Notes: generated by a model not told the origin, from the sequence alone. A stretch of 64,000 nt of DNA from Pseudomonas sp. Q2-TVG4-2 (GCF_013620795.1 NZ_LGLW01000010.1:1-64000); one strand, 5' to 3'; positions 14,815-25,046 are shown, counted from the first letter of the stretch. Made by a program: numbers and translations.

Positions 14815-16056
14815 ATGCTCAAGACCCCAATCGCCCGGGGCGTGGCCCTAGCCACTCTGGGAGCAACACTGGCCATTCCAACCATGGCTCAGGCTGCATT
14901 TATCGAAGACAGCAAAGCCAACCTGGAACTGCGTAACTTCTACTTCAACGGTGACAACCGTCAAGACGGCGCCTCGCAGTCCAAACTCGAAGAGTGGGGA
15001 CAGGGCTTTATCCTCAAGTATGAATCGGGCTTTACTGAGGGCTCCGTCGGTTTCGGCGTCGACGCGATCGGCCTGTTGGGTCTGAAGCTCGACTCCAGCC
15101 CAGATCGCACCGGCACCGGCCTTCTGCCCACCAATGATGATGGCTATGCACCGGACGACTACGGACGTATTGGCGGTGCTGCAAAAGCGCGTATCTCCAA
15201 GAGCACGCTGAAAGTCGGCGAGATGATTCCAAAGCTGCCGACCATTCTGCCGAGCGACTCACGTCTGCTGCCACAGACTTTCCGCGGTGGCATGTTAACT
15301 TCTCAGGAAATTGACGGCCTAACCGTCAACCTTGGCCGGATGACCGAAACAAGCTCCCGCAGCGAAGCCGGTTTTGCTGATCTTGGAATGTCCAGTGCGG
15401 GTAGTACTGGTGGTGTAGCCTCCGATAAGTTCGATTTCGCCGGTCTGAAGTATCAGTGGAACAAGCAACTGACTACTTCTTACGACTACGGCAATCTCGA
15501 CAAGAACTACAAGCAGCACATTTTCAACTTGGTTCACGTGCTGCCGCTGGGCGAAAAGCAATCGTTCAAGAGCGACATCCGTTACGCCCATTCCACTGAC
15601 GACGGCAACACCAATGTCGACAACAAAGCCTTCGGTGCCATGTTCACCTACAGCCTGGGTGGCCATGCATTCGGTGCAGCCTATCAGGACATGAGCGGTA
15701 ACACCGGCTACCCCTACATCGCTGGCGGCGACGCGTTCCTGGTCAACTATGTAATGATCGACCCGACCTTCGCCGATCCGGACGAAACGTCGTGGCAGCT
15801 CCGCTACGACTACAACTTCGCCGCTATGGGCGTTCCAGGTCTGACCTTCATGACGCGTTACCTGAAAGGCACGGACACCGGCACCGGCGCCGGCAACGGC
15901 AGCGAGTGGGAGCGCGACACCGACATCGGTTATGTCATGCAGAGCGGCGCCCTGAAGAACCTGGGTGTCAAACTGCGTAACGGTACCTACCGTGGCGAAG
16001 GTCGCGAGGTCGATCAGACTCGTTTCATCGTCAGCTACACGATCCCGCTGATGTAA
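14815..16056 (+). CDS. OprD family outer-membrane porin
   Basis: The 413-residue precursor has a signal peptide cleaved near AQAAF (residues 24-28). The mature protein shows the OprD start (FIEDSKANLELRNFYFNGDN) and alternating aromatic/charged beta-strand segments, ending RFIVSYTIPLM. OprD porins are 18-stranded monomers that admit basic amino acids, carboxylates or aromatic acids; the specific substrate is not evident. A strong GAGGAGA precedes the ATG, and an intrinsic terminator follows, so it is a single-gene unit. Confidence 0.92.
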   Translation: MLKTPIARGVALATLGATLAIPTMAQAAFIEDSKANLELRNFYFNGDNRQDGASQSKLEEWGQGFILKYESGFTEGSVGFGVDAIGLLGLKLDSSPDRTGTGLLPTNDDGYAPDDYGRIGGAAKARISKSTLKVGEMIPKLPTILPSDSRLLPQTFRGGMLTSQEIDGLTVNLGRMTETSSRSEAGFADLGMSSAGSTGGVASDKFDFAGLKYQWNKQLTTSYDYGNLDKNYKQHIFNLVHVLPLGEKQSFKSDIRYAHSTDDGNTNVDNKAFGAMFTYSLGGHAFGAAYQDMSGNTGYPYIAGGDAFLVNYVMIDPTFADPDETSWQLRYDYNFAAMGVPGLTFMTRYLKGTDTGTGAGNGSEWERDTDIGYVMQSGALKNLGVKLRNGTYRGEGREVDQTRFIVSYTIPLM

Positions 16057-16090
16057 TAGCGGCTACGGCATGCAAGTGCAGTAGATGAGA

Positions 16091-16113
16091 AAGCCCGCTT
16101 CGGCGGGTTTTTT
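16091..16113 (+). terminator. Intrinsic terminator after OprD porin gene
   Basis: An AAGCCCGC stem with TTCG tetraloop and GCGGGTTT is followed by a T-rich run (TTTTCTTTTC). Confidence 0.92.
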
Positions 16114-16281
16114 CTTTTCTGCGCATTACCATTTCGCGAAGCCATACGAAGGCTGGCGCACGAGATAAACGTTAGGGTCAGCAAATCGACTCAAACGAAG
16201 CGGGAACCTTGTGCTAACAGCATGCTCGAAACTCTAGGCACTGGGACCTGTCGTCCCTGGAGAATTCAAGAGGAGCTGCAG

Positions 16282-16692
16282 ATGTCTACCGAATCGACTT
16301 TCGGCACCAGCGACAACACCCCGATTCCCGACGCAACGACGGGAACGACGGGAACCACCGCACCACTGTTCGATAAATCAGCACATCGCCGCAACCTTCA
16401 GGCCGCGCAGAATGCGCTCATCGAAGAGTTCCATACGCTGATCGGCGATACCGAGCGCCTGCTCAAACATACGCAGGACACCGCCGGTACCCAGACTGAA
16501 GAGCTACGCGGCAAGATCAACGCCAATCTGAGCCGCGCTCGTCAAATGCTCAAGGAGCAGGAAGGCTCGTTGCGCGAGCAAAGCCAGGCGGCTATTCAGT
16601 GCACTGAAGAGTACGTTCATACGCATCCATGGCAATCGATCGGTATCGCAGCAGGTGTCGGTTTTCTCTTCGGCTTGATCACCCGCCGCTGA
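16282..16692 (+). CDS. DUF883/ElaB-YqjD family membrane-anchored protein
   Basis: The 136-residue protein has a disordered Thr/Gly-rich N-terminus (to residue 35), a long amphipathic helix (about 36-105) and one C-terminal membrane segment (HPWQSIGIAAGVGFLFGLI). This is the layout of ElaB/YqjD proteins, which anchor ribosomes to the inner membrane in stationary phase in Escherichia coli. AGGAG precedes the ATG at 16282. It heads a three-gene cluster with a YqjE-like gene and a short basic protein, as in the E. coli yqjD-yqjE-yqjK order. Confidence 0.85.
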   Translation: MSTESTFGTSDNTPIPDATTGTTGTTAPLFDKSAHRRNLQAAQNALIEEFHTLIGDTERLLKHTQDTAGTQTEELRGKINANLSRARQMLKEQEGSLREQSQAAIQCTEEYVHTHPWQSIGIAAGVGFLFGLITRR

Positions 16693-16709
16693 TGTGGGGA
16701 ATGGATCCA

Positions 16710-17090
16710 ATGGAAACCAAGCACGCCGACGAAGCCACAGCGCCCTCCATCAAGAAGATGGGTAGTGCGCTTGCCGGCCTCGTACAAGGGCATCTGGAAC
16801 TGGTCGGAATCGAAATTCAGGAAGAACGAGCGCGGGTGTTCAAGCTCTTTCTACTCGCCAGTATCAGCCTGATACTCGGGCTGTTGATTCTGGTAGGACT
16901 CTCAGCCGCGATTGTGATTGCCTTCTGGGACAGCAACCCTATCGCGGCAATTCTGGTGCTCTGTGTGCTATACGGCGCTGTCCTTGCGGTATGCATCAGC
17001 CGCGCAATCCGCCTCGCCAAGGAGAGTGCTTCGCCTTTCCAGGCGACAGTAGAAGAACTGGCCCGCAATAGGGAGCGTTTATTGCCATGA
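16710..17090 (+). CDS. YqjE-like phage-holin-family membrane protein
   Basis: The 126-residue protein has two adjacent membrane helices (about residues 45-70 and 76-100) joined by a short loop, with a charged N-terminal helix (GLVQGHLELVGIEIQEERAR). This is the 'phage holin family' pattern of YqjE, which is not a lysis protein in cellular genomes. The ATG at 16710 is favoured because GGGGA lies nine bases upstream; ATGs at 16692 and 16701 are alternatives. Its stop overlaps the next gene by four bases. Confidence 0.82.
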   Translation: METKHADEATAPSIKKMGSALAGLVQGHLELVGIEIQEERARVFKLFLLASISLILGLLILVGLSAAIVIAFWDSNPIAAILVLCVLYGAVLAVCISRAIRLAKESASPFQATVEELARNRERLLP

Positions 17091-17389
17091 GCCTTCCCCT
17101 TAGTAGCTCCAGCGATTTAGCCATGCGCAAGGACCTGGTCCGGTTGCGCATGGAGATGAATCGCCAACAACTGCTTTATCATTCGCAGCCGCTCGCCCAT
17201 CCATTCCAGCGGATCAAGGGGATGGTCGCGAATCGCAGTGCCGCTTCCGAGCATCATGTGCCGAAGGGACCGCTGATGATCGCGACAACCCTGGCACTGA
17301 CCTTCTTCGGTCGTCGCCTCGGCAAGGTAGGCAAACTCGCCCGGCTAGGCCTCCTGCTGTACCCGGTTGTTCGCAGGCTTCGCCACTAG
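17087..17389 (+). CDS. Small basic YqjK-like protein
   Basis: The 100-residue protein has a basic helical first half (RKDLVRLRMEMNRQQLLYHS) and a hydrophobic stretch (GPLMIATTLALTFFGRRLGK and LGLLLYPVVRR). It matches the third gene of yqjDE-type clusters. Its ATG overlaps the YqjE-like stop (ATGA), so translation is coupled. It probably associates with the membrane together with the two upstream proteins. Confidence 0.72.
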   Translation: MSLPLSSSSDLAMRKDLVRLRMEMNRQQLLYHSQPLAHPFQRIKGMVANRSAASEHHVPKGPLMIATTLALTFFGRRLGKVGKLARLGLLLYPVVRRLRH

Positions 17390-17585
17390 CCTACGATAAG
17401 CCGACATGTAGCGGACGCAGCTGACGGCCAGTCCATGCGACATTGTGCATGCCTAATGATCAGCAGGTGCTGTAGGCTGACATTATGCGCACGAAGCGTA
17501 AAAAGGACTCGCCGCCGCGTCCGCTGTCGGCCACGCTACTGAACCGGCAAACCGGCCGCAACTGGCGACATCAGGAGATTGCTCT

Positions 17586-18917
17586 TTGGATTGGCATACC
17601 CTGCTAAACCGCGAACGGCTCGGAAAATCTGTTCACAGCAATGAAGAACTCGGTCGAAGTCCTTTCCACAAGGACCACGACAGAATCATCTTTTCCGGTG
17701 CTTTTCGCCGGCTTGGACGCAAGACCCAGGTACATCCGGTTTCCAGCAACGATCACATCCACACACGCCTCACCCACTCATTGGAGGTCAGTTGCGTCGG
17801 GCGCTCGCTCGGCATGCGCGTGGGCGAAGTGCTGCGCGACGATATGCCGGAATGGTGCAATCCGGCCGACCTTGGAATGATCATTCAGTCCGCCTGCCTC
17901 GCCCATGACATCGGTAATCCGCCGTTCGGGCATTCGGGTGAGGACGCCATTCGCCATTGGTTTCAACAGGCTGCCGGGCGTGGCTGGCTAGATGACATGA
18001 GCGATGCCGAGCGAGCCGACTTTCTTAATTTCGAGGGTAACGCTCAAGGATTCAGAGTACTTACGCAGCTCGAATACCACCAGTTCGACGGCGGCACCCG
18101 GCTTACCTATGCAACGCTTGGCACCTACCTGAAATATCCGTGGACGTCGCGTCATGCTGAGGCGCTCGGCTACAAGAAGCACAAGTTCGGCTGTTACCAG
18201 AGCGAGCTATCGCTGCTTGAACAGATCGCCTCCAAACTCGGACTGCCAAAGCTGGACGAGCAACGCTGGGCGCGCCATCCCTTGGTCTATCTGATGGAAG
18301 CAGCTGACGATATCTGCTACGGCCTCATCGATCTTGAGGACGGTCTTGAGATGGATCTGCTCGATTATTCCGAAGTCGAGGCCCTCCTGCTGAACCTCGT
18401 GGGCGACGACCTACCAGAAACCTATCGGCAGCTCGGCCCCCGGGATTCGCGCCGACGCAAACTGGCGATTCTCAGAGGAAAGGCCATCGAGCATCTCACC
18501 AATGCAGCTGCGCGCGCCTTCGTTGAGCAGCAGCAGGCATTATTGGCGGGCAACCTGGCCGGAGATCTGGTCGAGCATATGCATGGCCCAGCCAAACAAT
18601 GCGTGGTGCAAGCCAAGGCTATGGCGCGGGAGAAAATCTTTCAGGACAAACGCAAGACGCTGCACGAAATCGGCGCCTACACCACACTTGAGATATTACT
18701 CAACGCTTTCTGTGGTGCTGCGCTGGAGCAACACGGCGGACGTACACCGTCATTCAAGAACCGCCGCATACTCGACCTGCTCGGCAGCAATGCGCCGAAT
18801 CCCGACTGGCCACTGTATCAATCCTTTGTGCGAATGATCGACTTCATCGCCGGCATGACCGACAGCTACGCGACCGAGATGGCTGGTGAAATGACCGGAC
18901 GCTCGAGCCCGACGTGA
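17586..18917 (+). CDS. dgt: Deoxyguanosinetriphosphate triphosphohydrolase
   Basis: The 443-residue HD-domain enzyme splits dGTP (or other dNTPs) into nucleoside and triphosphate, adjusting nucleotide pools. Seen: [16 protein letters not shown] (first metal-binding His), [16 protein letters not shown] (HD motif), and [19 protein letters not shown]. The start is TTG: AGGAG lies eight bases upstream, and the resulting [13 protein letters not shown] is the conserved family start. A 40-codon ORF (17485-17607) overlaps this start in another frame. The end overlaps the FUSC-family gene (GTGA). Confidence 0.92.
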   Translation: MDWHTLLNRERLGKSVHSNEELGRSPFHKDHDRIIFSGAFRRLGRKTQVHPVSSNDHIHTRLTHSLEVSCVGRSLGMRVGEVLRDDMPEWCNPADLGMIIQSACLAHDIGNPPFGHSGEDAIRHWFQQAAGRGWLDDMSDAERADFLNFEGNAQGFRVLTQLEYHQFDGGTRLTYATLGTYLKYPWTSRHAEALGYKKHKFGCYQSELSLLEQIASKLGLPKLDEQRWARHPLVYLMEAADDICYGLIDLEDGLEMDLLDYSEVEALLLNLVGDDLPETYRQLGPRDSRRRKLAILRGKAIEHLTNAAARAFVEQQQALLAGNLAGDLVEHMHGPAKQCVVQAKAMAREKIFQDKRKTLHEIGAYTTLEILLNAFCGAALEQHGGRTPSFKNRRILDLLGSNAPNPDWPLYQSFVRMIDFIAGMTDSYATEMAGEMTGRSSPT

Positions 18918-20017
18918 TCCAGATGAAGAAGCCGTTGTGGAAGCTCATCGGTTGGCAACCTGGCCGCCCGGCTTGGGGCGCGGCGACCGTCGCCGGCCTG
19001 GGCTGTGCGTTACCGCTTCTGCTCGGGCTTTTCAGTGGCCATGCCGGCTTTCTCTGGGCGACGGTCGGCGCATTCCAGGCGGCCAAGGCCAACCCGCTTC
19101 ACCGCCTCGGCATGCTGCGAATGTTGTTGCTGATAGGTCTTGGTGCCGGTAGCGCCGGCCTCGGCTTCTGGTCAGCGACCCACCCCTTGATCAGCCTAGG
19201 CCTATTCGCTTTCTATGGCCTGTTACTGGCATGGCTGCAACGCTATGGCAGCGAGGCGGGCAAGCTCGGAATCGGCCTGGCCATTTGCTTGTGCCTTGGC
19301 CAGGGTCAGCATGGCATAGGCGACTTCAATAATCCGCAGGCGATTGCCGCGCTGTTTGCGCTGGGGGGCCTGTGGGTCACCTTGCTGGCCTTCGGGTTAC
19401 GCGGCATGCATGGCTTGCGCATGTGGCCATACATGCCTCGAGTGCTCAGCCTGGTCAAAGTATTGCGTCGTCGCGCGCGGCGTACGCCAATCCGTCAATG
19501 GCGTCTGCACGCATTGGCTTACATGTTGGCCGCTGCGGCCGGCGGCCTGATCGTAAACCTGGCCGGGCTCCCACGAGGTTATTGGCTGACATTAGCGGTA
19601 TTCACCACGTTGCAGATGGACCTACAACTTAGCCTCGTCCGCGCCCTGCAAGCCGGCATCGGTATTTTCTGTGCAGCGGCGATGTTGATCTACATGGGCC
19701 ATAGCCTGGCCGATCCGCCGGTGATGGTGATGATCATGCTGCCGCTAGTGATGCTCAGTCGGGCATTCCAGGCACATCACTACGGGCTTTTCGTCCTGCA
19801 GACAACGCTGAGCTTCGTGCTGCTGGCCGAGACCCTGGCGCAAGATTGGGAATTACCGCAATTACGCCTGATCAACGCGGCTATCGGCGTGGGCGTGGCG
19901 CTGACCGTCACGTTGCTAATGCATTTGCTACGTCGGCTGATCGCCCGGATTGCATCGCGCAAATCCGGACAAACAGCCGCAACCGATCAGGACAGGAACG
20001 ACTCGATCACGCCTTAG
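18914..20017 (+). CDS. FUSC family inner-membrane protein
   Basis: The protein of 364-367 residues has about nine to ten hydrophobic segments. Its overall pattern ([35 protein letters not shown]) fits the fusaric acid resistance protein-like family, which contributes to export of aromatic acids. It lacks the long cytoplasmic domain of full-size AaeB-type pumps. The GTG at 18914 overlaps the dgt stop; an ATG at 18923 is the alternative start. No membrane-fusion partner gene is adjacent. Confidence 0.8.
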   Translation: MIQMKKPLWKLIGWQPGRPAWGAATVAGLGCALPLLLGLFSGHAGFLWATVGAFQAAKANPLHRLGMLRMLLLIGLGAGSAGLGFWSATHPLISLGLFAFYGLLLAWLQRYGSEAGKLGIGLAICLCLGQGQHGIGDFNNPQAIAALFALGGLWVTLLAFGLRGMHGLRMWPYMPRVLSLVKVLRRRARRTPIRQWRLHALAYMLAAAAGGLIVNLAGLPRGYWLTLAVFTTLQMDLQLSLVRALQAGIGIFCAAAMLIYMGHSLADPPVMVMIMLPLVMLSRAFQAHHYGLFVLQTTLSFVLLAETLAQDWELPQLRLINAAIGVGVALTVTLLMHLLRRLIARIASRKSGQTAATDQDRNDSITP

Positions 20018-20351
20018 CGTTGATCTCGTTTTCCGGATACCAGACGTCCATCAACGGGCTTACGTTGAACTCGGCAAGCTCGTTGCGCCCATTGAGCCAC
20101 GCCTCGACCTGACCGCGCTGCTCGTCGTTGACCGAACCACGGCTGGCCAGGCATACGAAACCGTAATCCTCACCACCGATGTAGCCCAAACCGTTGGCTT
20201 CGATGGCCTCGTTCAGAAAGGCCTCGAGGAACTCGTCCACTGCCTTGGCATCAAGACCGTCACGGTAGGTCAAGTTGACTTCGAAGCCCAATTCTTGGAA
20301 TTCGTCGACACAGAGTTTCTTGCGCAAGCGACGCGAGCGATTGGTAGCCAT
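20007..20351 (-). CDS. yggL: YggL family ribosome-associated protein
   Basis: The 114-residue protein matches the YggL/DUF469 family: basic N-terminus (TNRSRRLRKKLCVDEFQELG), central FLEAFLNEAIEANGLGYIGG and C-terminal [10 protein letters not shown]. The family binds the 50S ribosomal subunit. AAGGA precedes the ATG. Its 3' end overlaps the end of the convergent FUSC-family gene by 11 bases. Confidence 0.9.
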   Translation of the reverse strand: MATNRSRRLRKKLCVDEFQELGFEVNLTYRDGLDAKAVDEFLEAFLNEAIEANGLGYIGGEDYGFVCLASRGSVNDEQRGQVEAWLNGRNELAEFNVSPLMDVWYPENEINAKA

Positions 20352-20584
20352 TGAATCGGTCCTTTTTCTAACGTGATAACGGCGCGCACTCTAACAGCAA
20401 CGCCGCGCTTGTGCGATTACAGGCGTCGGTCTGTTGGCCGATCCGTTGAAAACAACGGCAACTGTCGGGTTCTTTTGCAGGGTATCGGATTCGCCGACTA
20501 CGCTTGTCGGATGAGAAGTACGTCACTTCTCGGACGTGGGCATAATGGCCCGCCATTCTTCCCTGAACGCTGTAGGGAACTTTC

Positions 20585-22093
20585 ATGTCATTGATTTTCA
20601 GTCTGTCTGCCGCAACCGATCAGGGCAGAGTCATCCGCACATTCATTGGCCGTGTCGCCATCGCCACGCTGACATTGCCGCTGGCATTTTCGACCTTTGC
20701 TGAAACGGTCAATCAGACCCTACCACCCCGCGTTGCACAGGCGCTTAAGGCGAACAAGATTGAGAGCAGCGCATTGTCCGTCGTCATGTTGCCACTTAAC
20801 AGCAGCGCGTCGCCGACCTTCGTGAACGCCGACGTGTCGGTGAATCCTGCCTCGACCATGAAGCTGGTCACCACCTATGCGGCGCTGGAGTTGCTTGGCC
20901 CTAATCATCAATGGAAAACGGAATTCCATGCTGACGGACCCATCGAGAATGGCACGCTGAATGGCAACCTCTACCTTAAAGGGGGCGGTGATCCCAAGCT
21001 CAACATGGAAAAGCTCTGGCTGTTGCTGCGCGATCTGCGCGCCAATGGCGTTCAGACCGTAACCGGTGACCTGATTCTCGACCGCAGCCACTTCGTGCAA
21101 CCGTCGCTGCCAATATTCGATGATGACGGCAATGATAAAAACAAGCCCTTCCTGGTCGGCCCCGATTCTCTGCTGGTCAACCTCAAGGCGCTTCGCTTCA
21201 TCGCCCGCAACGATAACGGCAAGGTGAACGTAGTGGTCGAGCCGCCAATCGCCACGGTTCGCGTCGACAATCGCATCCAGGCCTTGCCAAAAGCCAAATG
21301 CCCGGGCTGGCCTGACATACGCTACAACCCGATCGAGGACGCAGAAGGCGTTACCGTTGTGGTGAGCGGCAAGCTGGCGGCCGGATGCAGCGGCCAAACC
21401 TACCTATCCCTTCTCGACCATCAGCGCTATGCCGCTGGCGCCGTCCGCGCAATCTGGAAAGAGCTGGGCGGTAGTATTCTCGGCAACGATCGAGTCGCCC
21501 CGGTGCCCAAGGAAGCGCGAATGATCGCTCGCGCCTATTCGCCGGACCTGGTCGAGATCATTCGCGACATCAACAAGTACAGCAACAACACCATGGCGCG
21601 GCAGCTCTTCCTCAGCCTGGGAGCAGAGTTTCGCAACGAAGCGGATGCCGACGACTCCATGGCCGCGCAGCGAGTGATTCGCCAATGGCTGGCGAAAAAA
21701 GGATTGATATCACCGCATCTAGTTATCGAGAACGGTTCGGGCCTGTCGCGCGCCGAACGCGTCAGCGCGCGGGAATTGGCCAGCTTGCTGCAGGCGGCCT
21801 GGCAGAGCCCCTACGCGGCGGAGTTCATTTCATCGATGCCGCTCGCAGCGGTGGACGGCACCATGCGCAAGCGTCTACGCAACACCGGTGTTGCCGGTAA
21901 GGCGCATATCAAGACCGGGACCCTGAACACAGTGCGGGCAATTGCCGGTTATAGCCGTGATAACGATGGCAACACCTGGGCAGTCGTTGCAATTCTCAAC
22001 CATCCGCGTCCGTGGGGCGCCTCCTCGGTGTTGGATCAGGTGCTGGTAAGCCTCTACAACCGCCCAGGGAACGAAAGCACGGCACAACGCTAG
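20585..22093 (+). CDS. dacB: D-alanyl-D-alanine carboxypeptidase/endopeptidase (PBP4-type)
   Basis: The 502-residue periplasmic S13 peptidase trims peptidoglycan cross-links. The catalytic tetrad appears as Ser90-x-x-Lys93 (NPASTMK), the SxN motif in NKYSNNTMARQL and KTG in HIKTGTLNTVRAIAGYS. The inserted domain between the first two motifs is present. The signal sequence is preceded by a longer than usual N-terminal stretch (about 18 residues before RTFIGRVAIATLTLPLAF). AGGGA lies upstream of the ATG at 20585, which is the only ATG in the region. Confidence 0.92.
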   Translation: MSLIFSLSAATDQGRVIRTFIGRVAIATLTLPLAFSTFAETVNQTLPPRVAQALKANKIESSALSVVMLPLNSSASPTFVNADVSVNPASTMKLVTTYAALELLGPNHQWKTEFHADGPIENGTLNGNLYLKGGGDPKLNMEKLWLLLRDLRANGVQTVTGDLILDRSHFVQPSLPIFDDDGNDKNKPFLVGPDSLLVNLKALRFIARNDNGKVNVVVEPPIATVRVDNRIQALPKAKCPGWPDIRYNPIEDAEGVTVVVSGKLAAGCSGQTYLSLLDHQRYAAGAVRAIWKELGGSILGNDRVAPVPKEARMIARAYSPDLVEIIRDINKYSNNTMARQLFLSLGAEFRNEADADDSMAAQRVIRQWLAKKGLISPHLVIENGSGLSRAERVSARELASLLQAAWQSPYAAEFISSMPLAAVDGTMRKRLRNTGVAGKAHIKTGTLNTVRAIAGYSRDNDGNTWAVVAILNHPRPWGASSVLDQVLVSLYNRPGNESTAQR

Positions 22094-22222
22094 CTTTTAA
22101 AGGTGCCGATGACTGGGAGGCGTCGGCACCGGTTAGCCAGCCGCTCCTCTACCGGGAGCGCGCCGCCCCGCTGCTTATCGCCACAGCACGACGTATCAAC
22201 CGCGCCCTCCACCGGACCGCCA

Positions 22223-24403
22223 TCAGCGCGCTTGCAGTTTCCAGGCGCGATGAATCTTGCTGTTGCGCCGGAAGTCCTCGTCCAGTGTGGCACCGGTGAT
22301 TTCCTCGACGGCGTAGCGTTCGGCGATGCCAAGGTCCAGCACGAACTTGCGGAAGTTGTTGGAAAAATACAGCGTACCGCCCGCGGCCAATCGCGCCATT
22401 GCCAGGTCGAGCAAGGCAATATGATCACGCTGGACGTCGAAAACGCCCTCCATGCGCTTCGAGTTTGAGAACGTCGGCGGGTCGATGAAAATCAGGTCGT
22501 ATTCGCCCCGGTCCTCTTCCAGCCAGGTCATCACATCGGCCTGTTCCAGACGTTGCCGATCGGACAGGCCATTCAGCGCCAGATTTCGCCGAGCCCAGTC
22601 CAGGTAGGTTTTCGATAGGTCAACGCTGGTTGTGCTGCGAGCGCCGCCCTTGGCCGCATGCACCGTGGCGGTCGCGGTGTAGCAATACAGGTTCAGAAAG
22701 CGCTTGCCGGCCGCTTCCCGCGCGATGCGCAGGCGCATCGCGCGATGGTCGAGAAACAGCCCGGTGTCGAGATAATCGGTGAGGTTTACCAGAAGCTTGA
22801 CGTCACCCTCCCTGACCTCAAGAAACTCGCCCTGACTGGCCTGGCGCTCATACTGGCGCGTTCCGCTCTGGCGCTCGCGCCGCTTGACTACCACGCGCTC
22901 GCGCGCGATGCCCAACGCCTGGGGAATCGCACCCAAGGCATCGTACAGGCGCGCCTGGGCCTTTTCCGGATCGATCGAGCGTGGCGGAGCGTACTCCTGA
23001 ACATGCACCCAGTCGCCATACAGGTCGATGGCCAAGGCATATTCAGGCATGTCGGCGTCGTATAGCCGATAGCACTGGATATCTTCCTTGCGAGCCCATT
23101 TGCCGAGCAGCTTCAGATTCTTCCGCAGCCGGTTGGCAAACATTTGTCCGCCTTCACTGAGGCGCGCCAGCTCTACGGCGGGCTTCTCTTCGGACTGGCG
23201 CTCAGCGGGCGCCGTGCGTTGGCCTGTGACGAACTGATCCAGTTCGACCTTGATAAGCAGCAGCTTGCACGGCAGCGCGCCGTTCCAGAAGGCGTATTGC
23301 TTGTGGCTGCGGATGCCCATGCGCTTGCCGAGGTCGGGTGCGGAGGTTAGAACCGCCGCCTCCCAACCGAGGCAGGCCTGCCGCAGGCGCTCACCCAGGT
23401 TCTGGTACAGATAGACCAGGCTCGCCTCATCGCCCAGACGCTCGCCGTAAGGTGGGTTGCAAATCACCAGTCCCTTCTGGTTCTGGTCGGGCCGCGGCTC
23501 GAAGGTCGCAACGTCGCCCTGATACACACGGATCCAGCTCGCCAAGCCGGCACGTTCGATATTGTTCTTGGCCGGCTGGATCAATCGCGGGTCCGCCTCG
23601 TAACCCCGTATCCATAGGGGCTGCCGGGCCAGCCCCGCCTCGGCACGCGCCTGCGCTTCAGCATGTAGTCGATTCCACAATGCCGGAACGTGCCCGAGCC
23701 AGGCGCTGAAGCCCCAGCGCTCACGGCGCAAATTGGGTGCGATGTCGGCCGCGATCATGGCGCCTTCGACGAGGAAGGTGCCCACGCCGCACATAGGGTC
23801 CGTCAGCGCGCCACCCGCAGCAGCGATGCGAGGCCAGCCAGCACGAATCAGCACGGCCGCTGCGAGGTTCTCCTTCAACGGCGCCGCGCCCTGTTGAAGA
23901 CGGTAGCCGCGTTGGTGCAGGCTGTGACCCGAGAGATCCAGGGACAGGACCGCCTGCCCGCGGTCCAGACGCAGGTGAACACGAAGGTCCGGATTAAGCT
24001 TGTCGACACTGGGCCGCTCGCCTGTGGCCGTGCGGAGGCGATCGACGATCGCATCCTTGACCTTGAGCGCGCCGAAGTGAGTATTGTCGATACCCGATCC
24101 GTGACCGCTGAATTCGACTGCCAGACTGCCAGTCGCCTCGAGGTGTTCCGACCAATCGACCTGCTGAACCCCCTCATATAGCGTTTCGGCATTTACCGTA
24201 GCGAAACGATTGATCACCAGAAGCACCCGATTGGCCAGACGCGACCACAGGCACAGCCGATAGGCGACCTCCATGCCGGCGAACCCGCGGATCGCGGCGG
24301 TTTGCTCACGGGCCTCCTCGAGGCCGAGCCCGACGGCTTCTTCAAGCAACAGGCCTTCGAGCCCCTTGGGGCAGGTGAGGATAAGTTCGTGGCGATCAGT
24401 CAT
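22223..24403 (-). CDS. rlmL: 23S rRNA (guanine) methyltransferase RlmKL
   Basis: This bifunctional enzyme of 726 residues methylates 23S rRNA at G2445 (RlmL half) and G2069 (RlmK half). A THUMP domain lies near residues 45-155. The first methyltransferase domain carries DPMCGVGTFLVEGAMIA and VICNPPYGERLGD; the second carries FLNLYCYTATATVHAAKGGA and LIFIDPPTFSNSKRMEG. The start at 24403 (MTDRHELILTCPKGLE) fits family length; upstream in-frame sequence to 24556 is not conserved in style. Confidence 0.93.
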   Translation of the reverse strand: MTDRHELILTCPKGLEGLLLEEAVGLGLEEAREQTAAIRGFAGMEVAYRLCLWSRLANRVLLVINRFATVNAETLYEGVQQVDWSEHLEATGSLAVEFSGHGSGIDNTHFGALKVKDAIVDRLRTATGERPSVDKLNPDLRVHLRLDRGQAVLSLDLSGHSLHQRGYRLQQGAAPLKENLAAAVLIRAGWPRIAAAGGALTDPMCGVGTFLVEGAMIAADIAPNLRRERWGFSAWLGHVPALWNRLHAEAQARAEAGLARQPLWIRGYEADPRLIQPAKNNIERAGLASWIRVYQGDVATFEPRPDQNQKGLVICNPPYGERLGDEASLVYLYQNLGERLRQACLGWEAAVLTSAPDLGKRMGIRSHKQYAFWNGALPCKLLLIKVELDQFVTGQRTAPAERQSEEKPAVELARLSEGGQMFANRLRKNLKLLGKWARKEDIQCYRLYDADMPEYALAIDLYGDWVHVQEYAPPRSIDPEKAQARLYDALGAIPQALGIARERVVVKRRERQSGTRQYERQASQGEFLEVREGDVKLLVNLTDYLDTGLFLDHRAMRLRIAREAAGKRFLNLYCYTATATVHAAKGGARSTTSVDLSKTYLDWARRNLALNGLSDRQRLEQADVMTWLEEDRGEYDLIFIDPPTFSNSKRMEGVFDVQRDHIALLDLAMARLAAGGTLYFSNNFRKFVLDLGIAERYAVEEITGATLDEDFRRNSKIHRAWKLQAR

Positions 24404-24753
24404 GGCATGTCCAGAATTGTTCGATCCGTTTGGGCGTGCCATTTCGGATCTCGTTTCGATATTTGCGCGGCTCGACTGTTCTCGTCGAGAAGCAGACGCA
24501 ACAGAGCGGGTGATAGACACCGCGAGAGCGCGTCTCGCGTGCCTTATGGGCAGCACTACGGTTTGATTACTTGCTTATGACAAAACGATCATTCCCGCCT
24601 CGGAGCCATTGGGTTAGAACTCGACTCAGTCCGGCATCGCAACGATGCTGGTAGAACCCCGCCACGCCGGCAGCGGGCTTCGCTGGCAGTCTATCTGCCG
24701 ATCTCGCCATGAGGTCAACAGGAACACCAGTCAACCACTGAGGGCAATACCCA
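24404..24753. other. Divergent intergenic region rlmKL-rmf
   Basis: About 350 bases with no supported gene. It must contain the promoters of rlmKL (leftward) and rmf (rightward). GAGGG lies upstream of the rmf ATG. No clear operator was recognised. Confidence 0.4.
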
Positions 24754-24969
24754 ATGAGAAGACTCAAGCGTGATCCGATGGAACGAGCATTTCTACGCGG
24801 TTATCAGCATGGCATACACGGTAAATCTCGCGATCTATGTCCCTTTTCTCATCCGGAGGTGCGCCAAGCCTGGATTAACGGCTGGCGGGAGGGTCGCGGC
24901 GACAACTGGGATGGTCTGACTGGCGCGGCCGGTCTTCATCGACTGAACGAACTTCACGCGGTCGGCTGA
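24754..24969 (+). CDS. rmf: Ribosome modulation factor
   Basis: The 71-residue basic protein promotes dimerisation of 70S ribosomes into inactive 100S particles in stationary phase. The family pattern is clear: MRRLKRDPMERAFLRGYQHG, SRDLCPF, and RQAWINGWREGRGDNWDGL. It is a single gene. It may be functionally linked to the DUF883/YqjD-like and YggL ribosome-associated genes elsewhere in the window, but not by operon. Confidence 0.95.
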   Translation: MRRLKRDPMERAFLRGYQHGIHGKSRDLCPFSHPEVRQAWINGWREGRGDNWDGLTGAAGLHRLNELHAVG

Positions 24970-25025
24970 TACGATCACACCGACTTCAACTGGCACGCCC
25001 CACCCGGGCGGCGGGCTTGAAGCCC

Positions 25026-25046
25026 GGGGCTCCCTCAGGGAGCCCC
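25026..25046. terminator. GC-rich hairpin between rmf and pyrD
   Basis: GGGGCTCCC and GGGAGCCCC flank a TCA loop between the two convergent genes. There is no T run on either strand, so it is at best a weak terminator or an RNA 3'-end stabiliser. A second GC-rich pairing (CGGGCTT/AAGCCCG) lies just to its left. Confidence 0.5.

Noticed and set aside
16710-17090. Prophage holin
   Set aside because: Although of holin-family type, the gene sits in a yqjD-yqjE-like cluster with no phage genes nearby, so it is a cellular membrane protein.
20720-21397. Minus-strand frame inside dacB, and similar frames in nasS, pepN and rlmKL
   Set aside because: All are antisense to genes with intact catalytic motifs and have no recognisable protein features.
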